Assembly (NCBI GenBank): GCA_964413425.1
Contig: CAYPST010000004.1
Span: 1 to 64,000 of the forward strand
Length of the DNA stretch: 64,000 nucleotides
From: DATFLS01 sp964413425
GTDB taxonomy: Bacteria > Fidelibacterota > JAANXI01
Direction: 5' to 3'
Part shown: one piece after another, positions 53,705 to 62,974 of the stretch
Position numbering within the stretch: position 1 is the first letter of the stretch
Layout of the letters: each line of letters starts with the position of its first letter
Made by a program: the position numbers and the translations under genes
The notes under the pieces: model-generated
Told to the model about the DNA's origin: nothing
Seen by the model: only the letters and a program-made list of their open reading frames with translations
Databases searched by the model: none

Positions 53705-54640
53705 CTACAGTGGAGGCCGGGATGAGTGCAGACATAATGAGATAAGTTCAGCAACATTCGCGGTTCCCGTGCACATCACGTTGTCTGCGCCACCCCAGTA
53801 TAACCGAAGCAGGCCGTCATTTTCGGAAATTGTCCCACAGGTGAACACCACGTTTGGCACATACCCGGATATCTCCCAGGGATCTTCCGGCTGCAGGATC
53901 CATGCATCGGCAACACCAAGAATACGAGCAGGATCCTGCAGATCATGCAGGGCCACTCCCAGCCGGTAGACTGCACCGCTCATAGTAGAGTACACTCCGT
54001 GAAAGATGTTCAGCCATCCCTCACCGGTCCGGGTGGGCGGAGCCCCGGGCCCCACCTTCATCTCATCCCAGTGATAGTGCAGCGGCGCAATGAGTCTTTT
54101 TGAGTTGCCCCAGTGAACCAGATCCGGCGAGTAGGAAATCCAGATTGACCAGGGCGTAATATGGGTGTGCGGCCGGTCCAGGCGGATGTAGCTGCCGCCA
54201 AACTTCTCCGGGAACAGTACCACATTGCGCATATCCGCCTGGCTGATGGGACCGATCCGTTCAATGGAGGTGAAGTCGTCCGTGCGGGCCAGCATGATGC
54301 GCACCCCATGCCGGGAATATCCGCTGTAGGTCAGATAATACGTCTCCTCCACCGGATTGATGCGAAGATCTTCCACACCATATTCTTCATACTCACGGTA
54401 CTCGCCTTCCATCGCCGGCTCAAAAAAGGGTTTTGCATCTACCTGGAAGGAAAGTCCGTCCCGGCTGACCGCTTTCCCGATAATGGAGCGTCCGTTCCGG
54501 AGATGGGACCGAAACAGCAGAATATACTGTCCGTAGTATTTGACAGCCCCGGCATTATGCACGGTGGCAACAGGATAAGGGACATCATCCCTGGTCAGGA
54601 TAGGGTTTTGCGCATATCGTGTCACAACGGGCTGTTGCAT
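53705..54640 (-). CDS. GH130-family beta-mannoside phosphorylase-like enzyme
   Basis: 311 residues. Compact GH130 propeller without the N-terminal extension of the other copy. Motifs: NPILTRDDVPYP, YILLFRSHLRNGRS, VEDLRINP (E-D-x-R), KVGPGAPPTRTGEGWL, and SGYVPNVVFTCG. This layout is typical of beta-1,2- or beta-1,4-mannosyl phosphorylases. It is 81 bp after a GT4 gene and 38 bp before the next GT4 gene, which points to a shared glycan or storage cycle. Confidence 0.88.
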   Translation of the reverse strand: MQQPVVTRYAQNPILTRDDVPYPVATVHNAGAVKYYGQYILLFRSHLRNGRSIIGKAVSRDGLSFQVDAKPFFEPAMEGEYREYEEYGVEDLRINPVEETYYLTYSGYSRHGVRIMLARTDDFTSIERIGPISQADMRNVVLFPEKFGGSYIRLDRPHTHITPWSIWISYSPDLVHWGNSKRLIAPLHYHWDEMKVGPGAPPTRTGEGWLNIFHGVYSTMSGAVYRLGVALHDLQDPARILGVADAWILQPEDPWEISGYVPNVVFTCGTISENDGLLRLYWGGADNVMCTGTANVAELISLCLHSSRPPL

Positions 54641-54721
54641 GCAAGTAACCTCAGCTTATGCTGACATTGGGCAGATAAAAATTGGGTTTTTCCCCGGGGA
54701 TCCACCCGGCGTAGTATTCCA

Positions 54722-55744
54722 CTATGATGCATCAGCGTATTGGAGGATGTGCTCATACACCTGGACATATTCATTGACCATCCGTTCGACTGCGAAGCGT
54801 TGTTCTGCATCCCATCTGCATTTCGCCCGGTCGATTTCCGGAACTCTTTGAACCGCTTCCACGGCCTCCTCTACCGTTGTAACCAAATATCCGGTCTTGC
54901 CCTGAAGAACGATTTCAGGCATACTCCCTTTATTAAAGGCGATGACCGGTGTGCCACAAGCTAAGGATTCAACGACGGAGAGACCGAATGGTTCGGCAAA
55001 ATTTATCGGATGGAGGAGTGCAAACGCATTCCCGAGCAGCTGATCCCGCTGTTCGGGACCCACGCTGCCGATATAGGTGGTTTGTTTATCGTCGATGTGA
55101 GGGAAAACCAGCTCCTGGAAATAGGTTTCATCCTGGATAATCCCGGCGATGATCAAGCGGCGGCCACACTGGGTGGCAATGTCGATGGCCTCCCGGGTAC
55201 CCTTGTCCGGATGAATGCGTCCGAAATATAACAAGTAGTCTTCCGGGTGAGCGTTAAAAGTGAAATTCTCCAGATCAATCCCATGGTGAATGGTCGCCAC
55301 GTAGGTGAGTTCCGGGGCCCGGTCCGCGTCGCTGATCGAGACGTAAAAAGATGTAGAGTCATACTTTTCATAGACCGGGAGTATCCTGGGAGACGAAAAC
55401 CCGTGGACAGTGGTGAGAAGCGGCGATTGAATTAGGTGGCTGTAAGTTAACGGTGTGAAATCAAAATGATTGTGGATTAAGTCGAACTTATCCGCTCGCT
55501 CGAACACCTCAGAAATATGGAGGACACTCCAGACCCGGGGATCGATGGTGTTATTCTCTTCATAACCGGACGGGCATACGGCGTGGAGTGTTCCGCGGGT
55601 CCGGGAATCTCCGGTGGCGAACAGCGTGACATCCACACCGGCGGCGACTAACCCCTCGGTGAGCAGAGAGACCACCCGCTCCCAGGGACCATAGTGCCGC
55701 GGCGGCGTCCGCCAGGCAATGGGCGAAAGCATGGCGATGTGCAT
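54722..55744 (-). CDS. GT4 glycosyltransferase
   Basis: 340 residues. GT-B pattern: MHIAMLSPIAWRTPPRHYGP at the N-terminus, DLIHNHFDFTPL, LYFGRIHPDKGTREAI, and the donor motif AEPFGLSVVESLACGTPVIA with E-x7-E spacing. It probably transfers a sugar from a nucleotide donor. It opens the minus-strand operon GT4-GH130-GT4-GH130. Donor and acceptor are not predictable, although mannose is likely from the GH130 partners. Confidence 0.9.
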   Translation of the reverse strand: MHIAMLSPIAWRTPPRHYGPWERVVSLLTEGLVAAGVDVTLFATGDSRTRGTLHAVCPSGYEENNTIDPRVWSVLHISEVFERADKFDLIHNHFDFTPLTYSHLIQSPLLTTVHGFSSPRILPVYEKYDSTSFYVSISDADRAPELTYVATIHHGIDLENFTFNAHPEDYLLYFGRIHPDKGTREAIDIATQCGRRLIIAGIIQDETYFQELVFPHIDDKQTTYIGSVGPEQRDQLLGNAFALLHPINFAEPFGLSVVESLACGTPVIAFNKGSMPEIVLQGKTGYLVTTVEEAVEAVQRVPEIDRAKCRWDAEQRFAVERMVNEYVQVYEHILQYADAS

Positions 55745-55916
55745 TAAATCTGAACATCCTTCTCTTAGATACTACTAATTTGGTGTACGCAGCAGGAAAT
55801 AGCAATAAAAGAGCATCGCTGACAGGAGTAAATTTGTATCAATCCCGGCGGGTATCTTGCAGAGCAAGCTTTGATTTAGTATACTCACACTTGAAAAGGA
55901 ATCTGAAAGGAGTGTT

Positions 55917-56468
55917 ATGGCGGAGTTAACGGAAAAGCAGCTGGCTTCGACCAATGTTTTCGATGGCGTATTACTCCATGTGTACCGTGATGAGGTGACA
56001 TTACCCGATGGACGCACCAGTATCCGGGAGTACATAAAGCATCCCGGGGCGGCGGTGATGGTGCCGATCCTGGAGAACGGAGACATTGTCATGGAGCGCC
56101 AGTATCGGTATCCCCTGGGCCGGGAACTGGTGGAACTCCCGGCCGGAAAAATCGATCATGGCGAAGATCCTATCGAATCTGCCCGGCGGGAGTTGCTGGA
56201 AGAGACCGGGTATGAGGGAGACTGGTTTACCAAAGTCGGCATACTCCATCCCTGTATCGGATACAGTGACGAAGTGATTCATATCTACATAGTGGAAGGA
56301 TTGACATTCCATCAGGAGCAGCAGGATAAGGACGAATTCATTGAGACGTTTACCCTGCCGTTTAATGAGGCACTTGACGCGGTCAAAACCGGAGAGATCA
56401 CGGATGCGAAATCTATGGTGGGCATCTTATGGGCAGAGAAATATGTGAGCGGCGAGTGGAAACCATGA
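55917..56468 (+). CDS. Nudix hydrolase, ADP-ribose pyrophosphatase type
   Basis: 183 residues. The Nudix box runs from Gly in AGKIDHGED to the REL-x-EE-x-G core RRELLEETGY. The N-terminus VFDGVLLHVYRDEVTLPDG and QYRYPLGRELVELPAG match NudF-like ADP-ribose pyrophosphatases, which cleave ADP-ribose to AMP and ribose 5-phosphate. AAAGGAG lies just upstream of the ATG. It is divergent from the GT/GH130 operon. Confidence 0.9.
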   Translation: MAELTEKQLASTNVFDGVLLHVYRDEVTLPDGRTSIREYIKHPGAAVMVPILENGDIVMERQYRYPLGRELVELPAGKIDHGEDPIESARRELLEETGYEGDWFTKVGILHPCIGYSDEVIHIYIVEGLTFHQEQQDKDEFIETFTLPFNEALDAVKTGEITDAKSMVGILWAEKYVSGEWKP

Positions 56469-56576
56469 GCATCCGGTATACTGTCTCCATTTCCCAGAGA
56501 AGGAACTCCGCCGGGATCTGGTTCATTCCGGTATGCGGTGATGGTAAATTCATCTGAGAATGTGTGATTGGTTACC

Positions 56577-57542
56577 ATGAGCAGGAACCCGATACAAATA
56601 CGAAAAGAATTGGAAGATCGAGCCAGGGAGCTCGGCTTTATTGAATTCGGGATTGCGGCGGCTGCGGCATTGGACGATGAGGCACAACGTCTGAGAGAAT
56701 ATCTCGATTTAAACTATCATGGGACTATGCACTGGATGGCCCGGAATGTTCAACGCCGGACTGATCCCAGAGAAGTGGTGCCAGGGGCGAAATCGGTAAT
56801 TATGGTCGCCTATAATTATTATAGCGGGCGAGCTCCGCAGGAACCCCGGAAGGCCAAAATCAGCAATTACGCCTGGGGAGATGATTACCACGATGTCGTC
56901 ACTCCGAAGGTTCGATCCCTGGAGAAGTATCTTCAAGAGCTGTCGAATGAGCCGGTGCGCTCTCGTTCCTATGTGGATACCGGTCCCATTATGGAAAAAG
57001 CCTGGGCGGTTAGAGCCGGCATCGGATGGATCGGAAAGCACACCAACCTGATTCATCGGGATCACGGCTCCTGGTTTTTCCCGGGAGCGATTATCACCGA
57101 CGTGGAACTGGAATACGATTCACCACTCCCCGATTACTGCGGTTCCTGCACCCGATGTATCGACGCCTGTCCCACAAATGCCATTGTGGATGACTATGTG
57201 CTGGATTCACGGAAATGCCTCTCCTACCTGACCATTGAGTATCGCGGCGATCACTTTCCGGAAGAACAGGCCGGTAACATGGCAGGATGGATTTATGGCT
57301 GCGATATCTGTCAGGAGGTCTGTCCCTGGAATAACAAGTTCGAACATCCCACGGAGGACAGCCATTTTTATCCCAGAGAAGAGAACGTCAACCGGGATCT
57401 TACCGACTGGCTGGACCTGACCGACCAGGAGTATCGGGAGCGATTCAGAAAGAGTCCGGTGAAGAGAGCGAAATATCAGGGTCTGCTGCGAAATATTCGC
57501 ACGGCAGCAGTCCACCAACTTACCAGAGATGAAAGTGTTTAG
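56577..57542 (+). CDS. queG: Epoxyqueuosine reductase
   Basis: 321 residues. It reduces epoxyqueuosine to queuosine in tRNA using cobalamin and two 4Fe-4S clusters. Cluster motifs CGSCTRCIDACP and CDICQEVCPWN are both intact; the N-terminal GTMHWMARN and AGIGWIGKHTN blocks are typical. ATG at 56577 is preferred to TTG at 56568. The TAG stop (57540-57542) is inside the terminus of a Family A element, so the gene now ends in ESV. No queuosine biosynthesis neighbour is nearby. Confidence 0.93.
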   Translation: MSRNPIQIRKELEDRARELGFIEFGIAAAAALDDEAQRLREYLDLNYHGTMHWMARNVQRRTDPREVVPGAKSVIMVAYNYYSGRAPQEPRKAKISNYAWGDDYHDVVTPKVRSLEKYLQELSNEPVRSRSYVDTGPIMEKAWAVRAGIGWIGKHTNLIHRDHGSWFFPGAIITDVELEYDSPLPDYCGSCTRCIDACPTNAIVDDYVLDSRKCLSYLTIEYRGDHFPEEQAGNMAGWIYGCDICQEVCPWNNKFEHPTEDSHFYPREENVNRDLTDWLDLTDQEYRERFRKSPVKRAKYQGLLRNIRTAAVHQLTRDESV

Positions 57543-57687
57543 AAAACATGCGTCTGATACAAGTTGGTGAACCTGGCGTATGTTTATTATGGAGATAAGA
57601 TATATACGCTATTTGGACGGATATATTGTATATTTTCTTTGTCCTGTCGTCACGGGATCTCTTTGAGGCGTTTTCTAAATAGACTCA
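57533..57687 (-). repeat. Family A MITE-like element overlapping the queG 3' end
   Basis: Starts AAGTGTTTAGAAAACATGCG and ends GAGGCGTTTTCTAAATAGACTC. The core, read on the minus strand, is ATACAATATATCCGTCCAAA plus TAGCG, the same as the copies at 14158 and 21526. It separates queG from sppA. Confidence 0.85.
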
Positions 57688-57710
57688 GAGATGAAAACGA
57701 GGAGTGAATT

Positions 57711-60110
57711 TTGAGAGTGCTGACCGAACTAATCATTGGAGTTGTTCTGTGTACGCCGGCTTTCGGCCAGATCGCCCCCACCCAATCGACGGCGACAACC
57801 GATGATATTTTTGCCCTTCGCTGGAATCCGGCCGGATTAGCAGTGAATGAAGGCTTTCAGTTCGGCCTGGCAGGACCATTGCAGGCGCATTCTCTGGAGG
57901 ACGCCTCCTTTTACCTGAGCTCCAGCTCCGGTGAAGGAGCGTTCGGTCTTTCCTTTTATAAGCCAGGCGAGCAGTATCACTACAGGGCTGTTTCTTCAAC
58001 TGCGTTGACGCGAGGAATGTATTTTGGCTATGGCATCACTTTTGGCAAAGCGTGGTATCCTGCGTATTCCCTGGGATTATTACTCCGTCCGCTGCCATAC
58101 CTCTCCCTGGGAGCAGTCGGTAATAATCTCACCGCCAGCAATACTCAGCCGCTTGAATACCGCGCCGGTGTGGCGCTCCGGCCGTTCGGCAACCGGTTCA
58201 CCGTGGGAACTGACTTACTGCTGAACTCGGAGGGAGATGTGCTGGACACGGAGTTTACCCTCACTACGGAAATCGTTGACGGGGTGACCCTCGATGCGTT
58301 CTATCTGCAGGAAAGTCAAACGGTGGGAGTAGGAATTGGGGTCAATTTGCAGCATCACCAGGTGAGGGCTGTACAGGGTTTTGCAGCCAATGGCGCCGGT
58401 CGCTATCCGGATCCCGTCGGGATATACCAGTTTTCCAGTGCCCGCAAGCGGAGTGTCCTTTCACCAGTGAAAAGAGACAAATTTATCCTGATGGAGTTTG
58501 ACGGCTCCATCCCGGAGGAACGCCCCCGATTTTGGCTGTTCGGAGCACGGGGCAGGACCCTCACGGAACTCATCATGCAAATACAAAAGTATTCCCGACA
58601 ACCTGATGTTGCGGGTATAGTCCTATCAATTCAGGATCCGCAAATTGGGCCGGCCCAGGTGAATGAAATTCGCAGGGCACTGCAGCAGTTTAGGGCTGGC
58701 GGAAAGAAGGTGTATGCATATCTGGAGAGTGGCTCCAACCTCAACTATTTGTTAGCCAGTGCGGCAGATAAAATTTACCTGAACCCTGGCGGAGATTTGT
58801 GGCCCACCGGGATTGCTTCTCAACTCATCTATGTGAAAAGCCTGCTGCAGAAGGTCGGTGTGAAAGCAGAGTTCATCCGGATTGGAGAGTATAAAACAGC
58901 AGGAGAAATGTTTACCAGAGACAGCGCTTCCACCGCAAATCTGGAACAATTAAATGCCTACCTGGATGATGTTTATACGTCCTTCACCCGGGCGATAAGC
59001 CGATCCCGGGCTGTGCCGGTTGATTCTGTCAAATCGCTGATTGACCGGGGGCCGTATGGCGCCCGGCGGGCATTGAAAACCGGCCTCGTCGATTCGCTCT
59101 TCTATCGCGACGAATTCAAAAAGTTTATCAAAGAGGGACAGCGCGGCGGGCAATACCGGCTGCTCTCCGAGAAAGAGTACGGTCAGCAGCACGATTGGAT
59201 CTATGATTGGGAGTCCCCGATTCAAGACAAAATCGCGATAATTTATGCAGTCGGCCCCATTACAACCGGGGAGAGTAATCGTTCTCCGTTTACCGGCTCC
59301 ACGAATATGGGGGCGGAAACGATTGCAGAAGCGCTCCGGGATGCACGAAATAATCCCGGTGTCAGGGCCATTGTTCTCCGGGTGGATAGTCCGGGCGGGT
59401 CGGCGCTTGGTTCGGATATTATCTGGCGGGAAGTGCAGCTTACAAGCGCAGGTGAAGATAAAAAACCCGTGATTGTGAGCATGGGGGATGTGGCTGCCTC
59501 CGGCGGATATTATATCTCCATGGCGGCGGATACGGTGCTTGCGAATCCGGAAACCGTCACCGGGTCGATTGGAGTGGTCTTCGGTGAATTTATTTTCAAG
59601 GAATTAATCGAGAAAATCGGGGTGCATACCCAGATTCTCAAAAGAGGCGACCAGGCCGATATGTTAGATCCGTCCAGGGACCTCACCGAGGACGAGCGGA
59701 CCAGGATCTACCAGTTAATGATGGAAACCTACAATAATTTTGTTGGAAAGGCGGCACAGGGCAGAGGCATGTCCCCGGATTCCGTCGATAGTCTGAGCCG
59801 GGGACGGATCTACTCCGGGCAGAGGGCGCACACAGTGGGATTGATCGATGAACTGGGAGGAATCGCCCAGGCGATATCCTTGGCCAGGGATGCCGCAGGA
59901 ATACCGGCGGATAAGCCTGTTGCGTTCGATTATTATCCAAAATATGCGGTAAAGCTCTTTGATCTGCTGAGTGAAAGCCCTACTTTCAAATCAAAGCTCG
60001 ATCTCCCGAAGGATATTCAGAATGCCCTGCAACAGGTCGAGCAGATGACATTCCTGACAGACGAACAGATACTTTATTTATTGCCATACAGCATACAGAT
60101 GGAACAGTAA
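57711..60110 (+). CDS. sppA: Signal peptide peptidase SppA fused to an N-terminal barrel-like domain
   Basis: 799 residues. A signal peptide (1-19) is followed by a beta-rich PorV-like segment (20-245), including the FALRWNPAGLA hallmark shared with the OM protein at 803. Next are two SppA domains. The catalytic dyad of 67K-type SppA is present: Lys395 (GEYKTAGEMF) in the first and Ser597 (GDVAASGGYY) in the second. SppA degrades cleaved signal peptides; the appended domain suggests anchoring in the outer membrane or envelope. The start is TTG with GGAG six bases upstream. It lies 24 bp after a Family A element. Confidence 0.85.
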   Translation: MRVLTELIIGVVLCTPAFGQIAPTQSTATTDDIFALRWNPAGLAVNEGFQFGLAGPLQAHSLEDASFYLSSSSGEGAFGLSFYKPGEQYHYRAVSSTALTRGMYFGYGITFGKAWYPAYSLGLLLRPLPYLSLGAVGNNLTASNTQPLEYRAGVALRPFGNRFTVGTDLLLNSEGDVLDTEFTLTTEIVDGVTLDAFYLQESQTVGVGIGVNLQHHQVRAVQGFAANGAGRYPDPVGIYQFSSARKRSVLSPVKRDKFILMEFDGSIPEERPRFWLFGARGRTLTELIMQIQKYSRQPDVAGIVLSIQDPQIGPAQVNEIRRALQQFRAGGKKVYAYLESGSNLNYLLASAADKIYLNPGGDLWPTGIASQLIYVKSLLQKVGVKAEFIRIGEYKTAGEMFTRDSASTANLEQLNAYLDDVYTSFTRAISRSRAVPVDSVKSLIDRGPYGARRALKTGLVDSLFYRDEFKKFIKEGQRGGQYRLLSEKEYGQQHDWIYDWESPIQDKIAIIYAVGPITTGESNRSPFTGSTNMGAETIAEALRDARNNPGVRAIVLRVDSPGGSALGSDIIWREVQLTSAGEDKKPVIVSMGDVAASGGYYISMAADTVLANPETVTGSIGVVFGEFIFKELIEKIGVHTQILKRGDQADMLDPSRDLTEDERTRIYQLMMETYNNFVGKAAQGRGMSPDSVDSLSRGRIYSGQRAHTVGLIDELGGIAQAISLARDAAGIPADKPVAFDYYPKYAVKLFDLLSESPTFKSKLDLPKDIQNALQQVEQMTFLTDEQILYLLPYSIQMEQ

Positions 60111-60372
60111 TCTGAAGTTCACGAATAACCCGGATTGAACTCAATGGTGCATATTTAAGGTAAGGTGTATGGGTGAAAGTTTACGGATGAGGAAAGAGGA
60201 GGGAAAAAGGACGCAGAACATCCAGGGAATGATGGCAACAGGACATAAAAGTAAACCGCAGTGCGGCATGGAAATGAAGATTTTCGCTTCTTTTCCGGAA
60301 GAGCCGACCAGGATGATCTGCCGGTACATCGTTGCTCTCTCCAGTAAACTCACAGATTAAAGAGAGGGATTT

Positions 60373-61065
60373 ATGGCAGAGAGTTTAGGTTTGAATTATG
60401 AGTTGACGAATTTTTCCGGTGAATCCCCGATTTTTCCGCTGCCGGATGTTGTTTTTCTGCCAAAGACGCTTCTCCCGTTGCATATTTTCGAGCCCCGATA
60501 TCAACAAATGACCAGCGATGTTCTCGCCGGGGAACGAATTCTGGCGATCACTTTGCTGCAGGAAGGATGGGAGAATTACCAGGAACACGATCCGCCTTTT
60601 CACTCTATCGGTACCCTGGCGTATCTTGAAGAATTCGAGCCCCTGAAAGACGGGAAATCGAACATTCTGCTCAACGGCCTTGTGAAGGTACGTATTACGG
60701 AATTGCCGAAAACCGCAGAGTATCGTCATGGCACAATGCAGGTAATACAGGATTCCGCTGAGCGGTGGCAAATCAGGAAAGAACGGGAGAGATTGCTTCA
60801 ACGATTTCGCCGGATTGCCGAACTCACTCAGGAAGATTTCCCCATCAAGGATATTGAACAGACTGACGTGTCCTTAGAGACCCTGGTCAATTTAATGACC
60901 ACCTGGCTCCCTATCCCAGTCAGTGAGAAACAGAAATTACTGGAGATCGATAATATCGTATTGCGCAGTCAGATAGTACGGGAATATCTCAGGCAGGAGA
61001 TGGAGGATCTGTCACTGCTGAATACACTCCACCTGCCCACTCCGGAAAATCCTCACTGGAATTAA
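60373..61065 (+). CDS. Lon N-terminal-domain (LON-SB) protein
   Basis: 230 residues. The LON substrate-binding domain signature is PIFPLPDVVFLPKTLLPLHI then FEPRYQQM, followed by RILAITLL and GTLAYLEEFEPLKDG. It lacks the Lon AAA+ and protease domains, so it is not a protease. Stand-alone proteins of this type are common in bacteria and of unknown function. An AGAGAGG site lies upstream of the ATG. Confidence 0.88.
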   Translation: MAESLGLNYELTNFSGESPIFPLPDVVFLPKTLLPLHIFEPRYQQMTSDVLAGERILAITLLQEGWENYQEHDPPFHSIGTLAYLEEFEPLKDGKSNILLNGLVKVRITELPKTAEYRHGTMQVIQDSAERWQIRKERERLLQRFRRIAELTQEDFPIKDIEQTDVSLETLVNLMTTWLPIPVSEKQKLLEIDNIVLRSQIVREYLRQEMEDLSLLNTLHLPTPENPHWN

Positions 61066-61132
61066 GGAGAGAAAGAACCCTGCTTCTCAGACCCGTATTG
61101 CCCGGCTTGGTCAGGGGAGGGTGTTAAAAAGA

Positions 61133-61999
61133 TTAATTTGGTGTATCATCATCTGCCAGGTGTTTACTCGCCCGATATAAGAGTTCTTTTTCGTCTTCAT
61201 TCAGGTTATCGTATCCCACCTGATTGATTTTATCCAGGATCCGATCAATTTCTTCTCGGAAATCGCGTATTTCTTCCTCCACTTCTTCGATCTTTTCCAA
61301 TGTTTTTCTTCGTTGATGCTTGCGGAAATTCTTCTTCAGGAAATTCAACCGCCAATCTTGTTTAATATAAAGCCAGCCGATAATCATCCCGCTGAGATGC
61401 GTCATGTGGCTGATTCCACCCCCGGTGGTGCCGAACGATGAAAAGAACGCCATTGCACCAATAATCGCCACGAAATATTTCACCTTGATGGGAAAAAGGA
61501 AATAGATATAGACATATCGTTCCGGAAACATAAGGCCGTATGCCAGTAGAATACCGTAAATCGCTCCGCTGGCTCCCACGACCGGAATTTGTGAATTGAG
61601 AGAAAAGAGCATTGTGACAATACCGGATCCGACTCCGGTGATCAGATAATATTTTACGAATTCGTTCCGTCCCCAGCGATATTCTATTTCCGTCCCGAAC
61701 ATCCAGAGAACAAACATATTGATAGCCACGTGCCAGAAGCCACCGTGTAGAAACATGTAGGTGACAATCTGCCAGATCATCCCCTCTTGCCAGACCCGGC
61801 GCGGAACCAAACCCAACCAGCGGAAGATAGTGTATTCGAATTCCCGGCTGGCAAACAACCAGAGAAGCACAAAAATCGCCAGGTTTACTGCTATGAGGAC
61901 CCGGATGGCGCTGGAATAAAATTCGCTCCGTAACGGGTTGAACCGATTTCTGCTGCCTCCATACCCCCAGTTGGGGCCAAATTTGAGTCCTCTGTACAT
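61133..61999 (-). CDS. Rhomboid-family intramembrane serine protease
   Basis: 288 residues. Six membrane helices. The catalytic Ser is Ser144 (GASGAIYG) and the His is His201 (MTHLSG); the HVAINMFVLW helix with its Asn is also present. A Lys/Glu-rich C-terminal tail (about 220-288) forms a likely coiled coil (EKIEEVEEEIRDF). It cleaves membrane segments of unknown targets. recO lies upstream on the same strand after 96 bp. Confidence 0.92.
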   Translation of the reverse strand: MYRGLKFGPNWGYGGSRNRFNPLRSEFYSSAIRVLIAVNLAIFVLLWLFASREFEYTIFRWLGLVPRRVWQEGMIWQIVTYMFLHGGFWHVAINMFVLWMFGTEIEYRWGRNEFVKYYLITGVGSGIVTMLFSLNSQIPVVGASGAIYGILLAYGLMFPERYVYIYFLFPIKVKYFVAIIGAMAFFSSFGTTGGGISHMTHLSGMIIGWLYIKQDWRLNFLKKNFRKHQRRKTLEKIEEVEEEIRDFREEIDRILDKINQVGYDNLNEDEKELLYRASKHLADDDTPN

Positions 62000-62095
62000 T
62001 CGGTTTTGTCTGAAATAATTACCTGTTTTAGACTGTACGTTCGTTCGGGATCATAGTTCCGGTTTAGATATGATTCCCTGCCATCGGATCACAAC

Positions 62096-62893
62096 TCAAT
62101 TTAATGTAGTAAAAAAGTGCAGGCTCCGCAATGTGCCGATCCCCTCGACGTGGAATCGCAGGTATTTGATAATGAATTCGGTAAAGTGCAGAGGATTGAT
62201 AACCGCCCTGTCACTCGCCTTTGTTTCGGATGGATAGCGAATCGTCCGATGGATGGCTTCCAGATCAATCTGGGGAAGAGAATGTTGAAGTAAATATTTG
62301 GACATCCGGATTTCCAGGTTGTTCAGATGGGTCAGGTCTGTTTGTTGTGTACTGCACCGTGCACAGTAAATGTGACCACTTCGGGAGGAAAATGCGCCGG
62401 CCTGTAATGCCTGCTGACATTCATGGCAGTACTGCAGTTTAGGATGATACCCCAGGAGTGATACCAGGTGAAGATGGAACCACCACAGCGTTTCAATGTC
62501 CGCCTGGTCTTCATCATTGAGACAACTGAGGGCTTCGATAGTAAGATCGAATATTTCCGGATGTGGTTCTTCCCCGATAATTGCCTGCCGGACGGTCTCA
62601 ATCATTATCATACCAATGGCAGTACGGCGCATGTCCTGTTGGATACGTAAAAACGGGCGTTGATATTCCGCGCCGGAAAGGGTCTGGACATTCCGGGTTT
62701 CTTTGGTATGGACGACTATGTGGAGGTAGTTCATAATATCAAGGAGGCCGGCAAACTGACTCTTCGGGCGCCGGGCACCTTTGGCGATTGCCGTAAGTTT
62801 GCCGTAATTCCGCGTATAAAAAGTGCAGATTATACTGGTTTCACTATGTTCAATTCGCCGGAGAATGATTGCGGGTGTGGAAATAATAGCCAT
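62096..62893 (-). CDS. recO: DNA repair protein RecO
   Basis: 265 residues. An N-terminal OB-fold (STPAIILRRIEHSET, TAIAKGARRPKSQFAG) is followed by a helical domain with a zinc-binding CxxC...CxxC set (YCHEC and YCARC). It loads RecA at gaps with RecF and RecR. The ATG at 62893 is preferred; GTG at 62899 is two codons earlier. Confidence 0.93.
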   Translation of the reverse strand: MAIISTPAIILRRIEHSETSIICTFYTRNYGKLTAIAKGARRPKSQFAGLLDIMNYLHIVVHTKETRNVQTLSGAEYQRPFLRIQQDMRRTAIGMIMIETVRQAIIGEEPHPEIFDLTIEALSCLNDEDQADIETLWWFHLHLVSLLGYHPKLQYCHECQQALQAGAFSSRSGHIYCARCSTQQTDLTHLNNLEIRMSKYLLQHSLPQIDLEAIHRTIRYPSETKASDRAVINPLHFTEFIIKYLRFHVEGIGTLRSLHFFTTLN

Positions 62894-62916
62894 GATCACT
62901 TCGCTGGGATACTATA

Positions 62917-62949
62917 GAAAAGCCCGCATGGCTGCCTGGCCATACGGGC
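62917..62949 (-). terminator. Rho-independent terminator of proS
   Basis: The arms GCCCGCATGGC (62922-62932) and GCCATACGGGC (62939-62949) pair with one G-T, and a T-rich run follows on the minus strand. It is 26 bp after the proS stop. Confidence 0.85.
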
Positions 62950-62974
62950 GTATGATTAATACAATTGTCGCATT

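Noticed and set aside
60169..60360. 63-codon frame before the Lon-N gene
   Set aside because: Only a weak ribosome site, no recognisable motif and no conservation evidence; possible but not supported.
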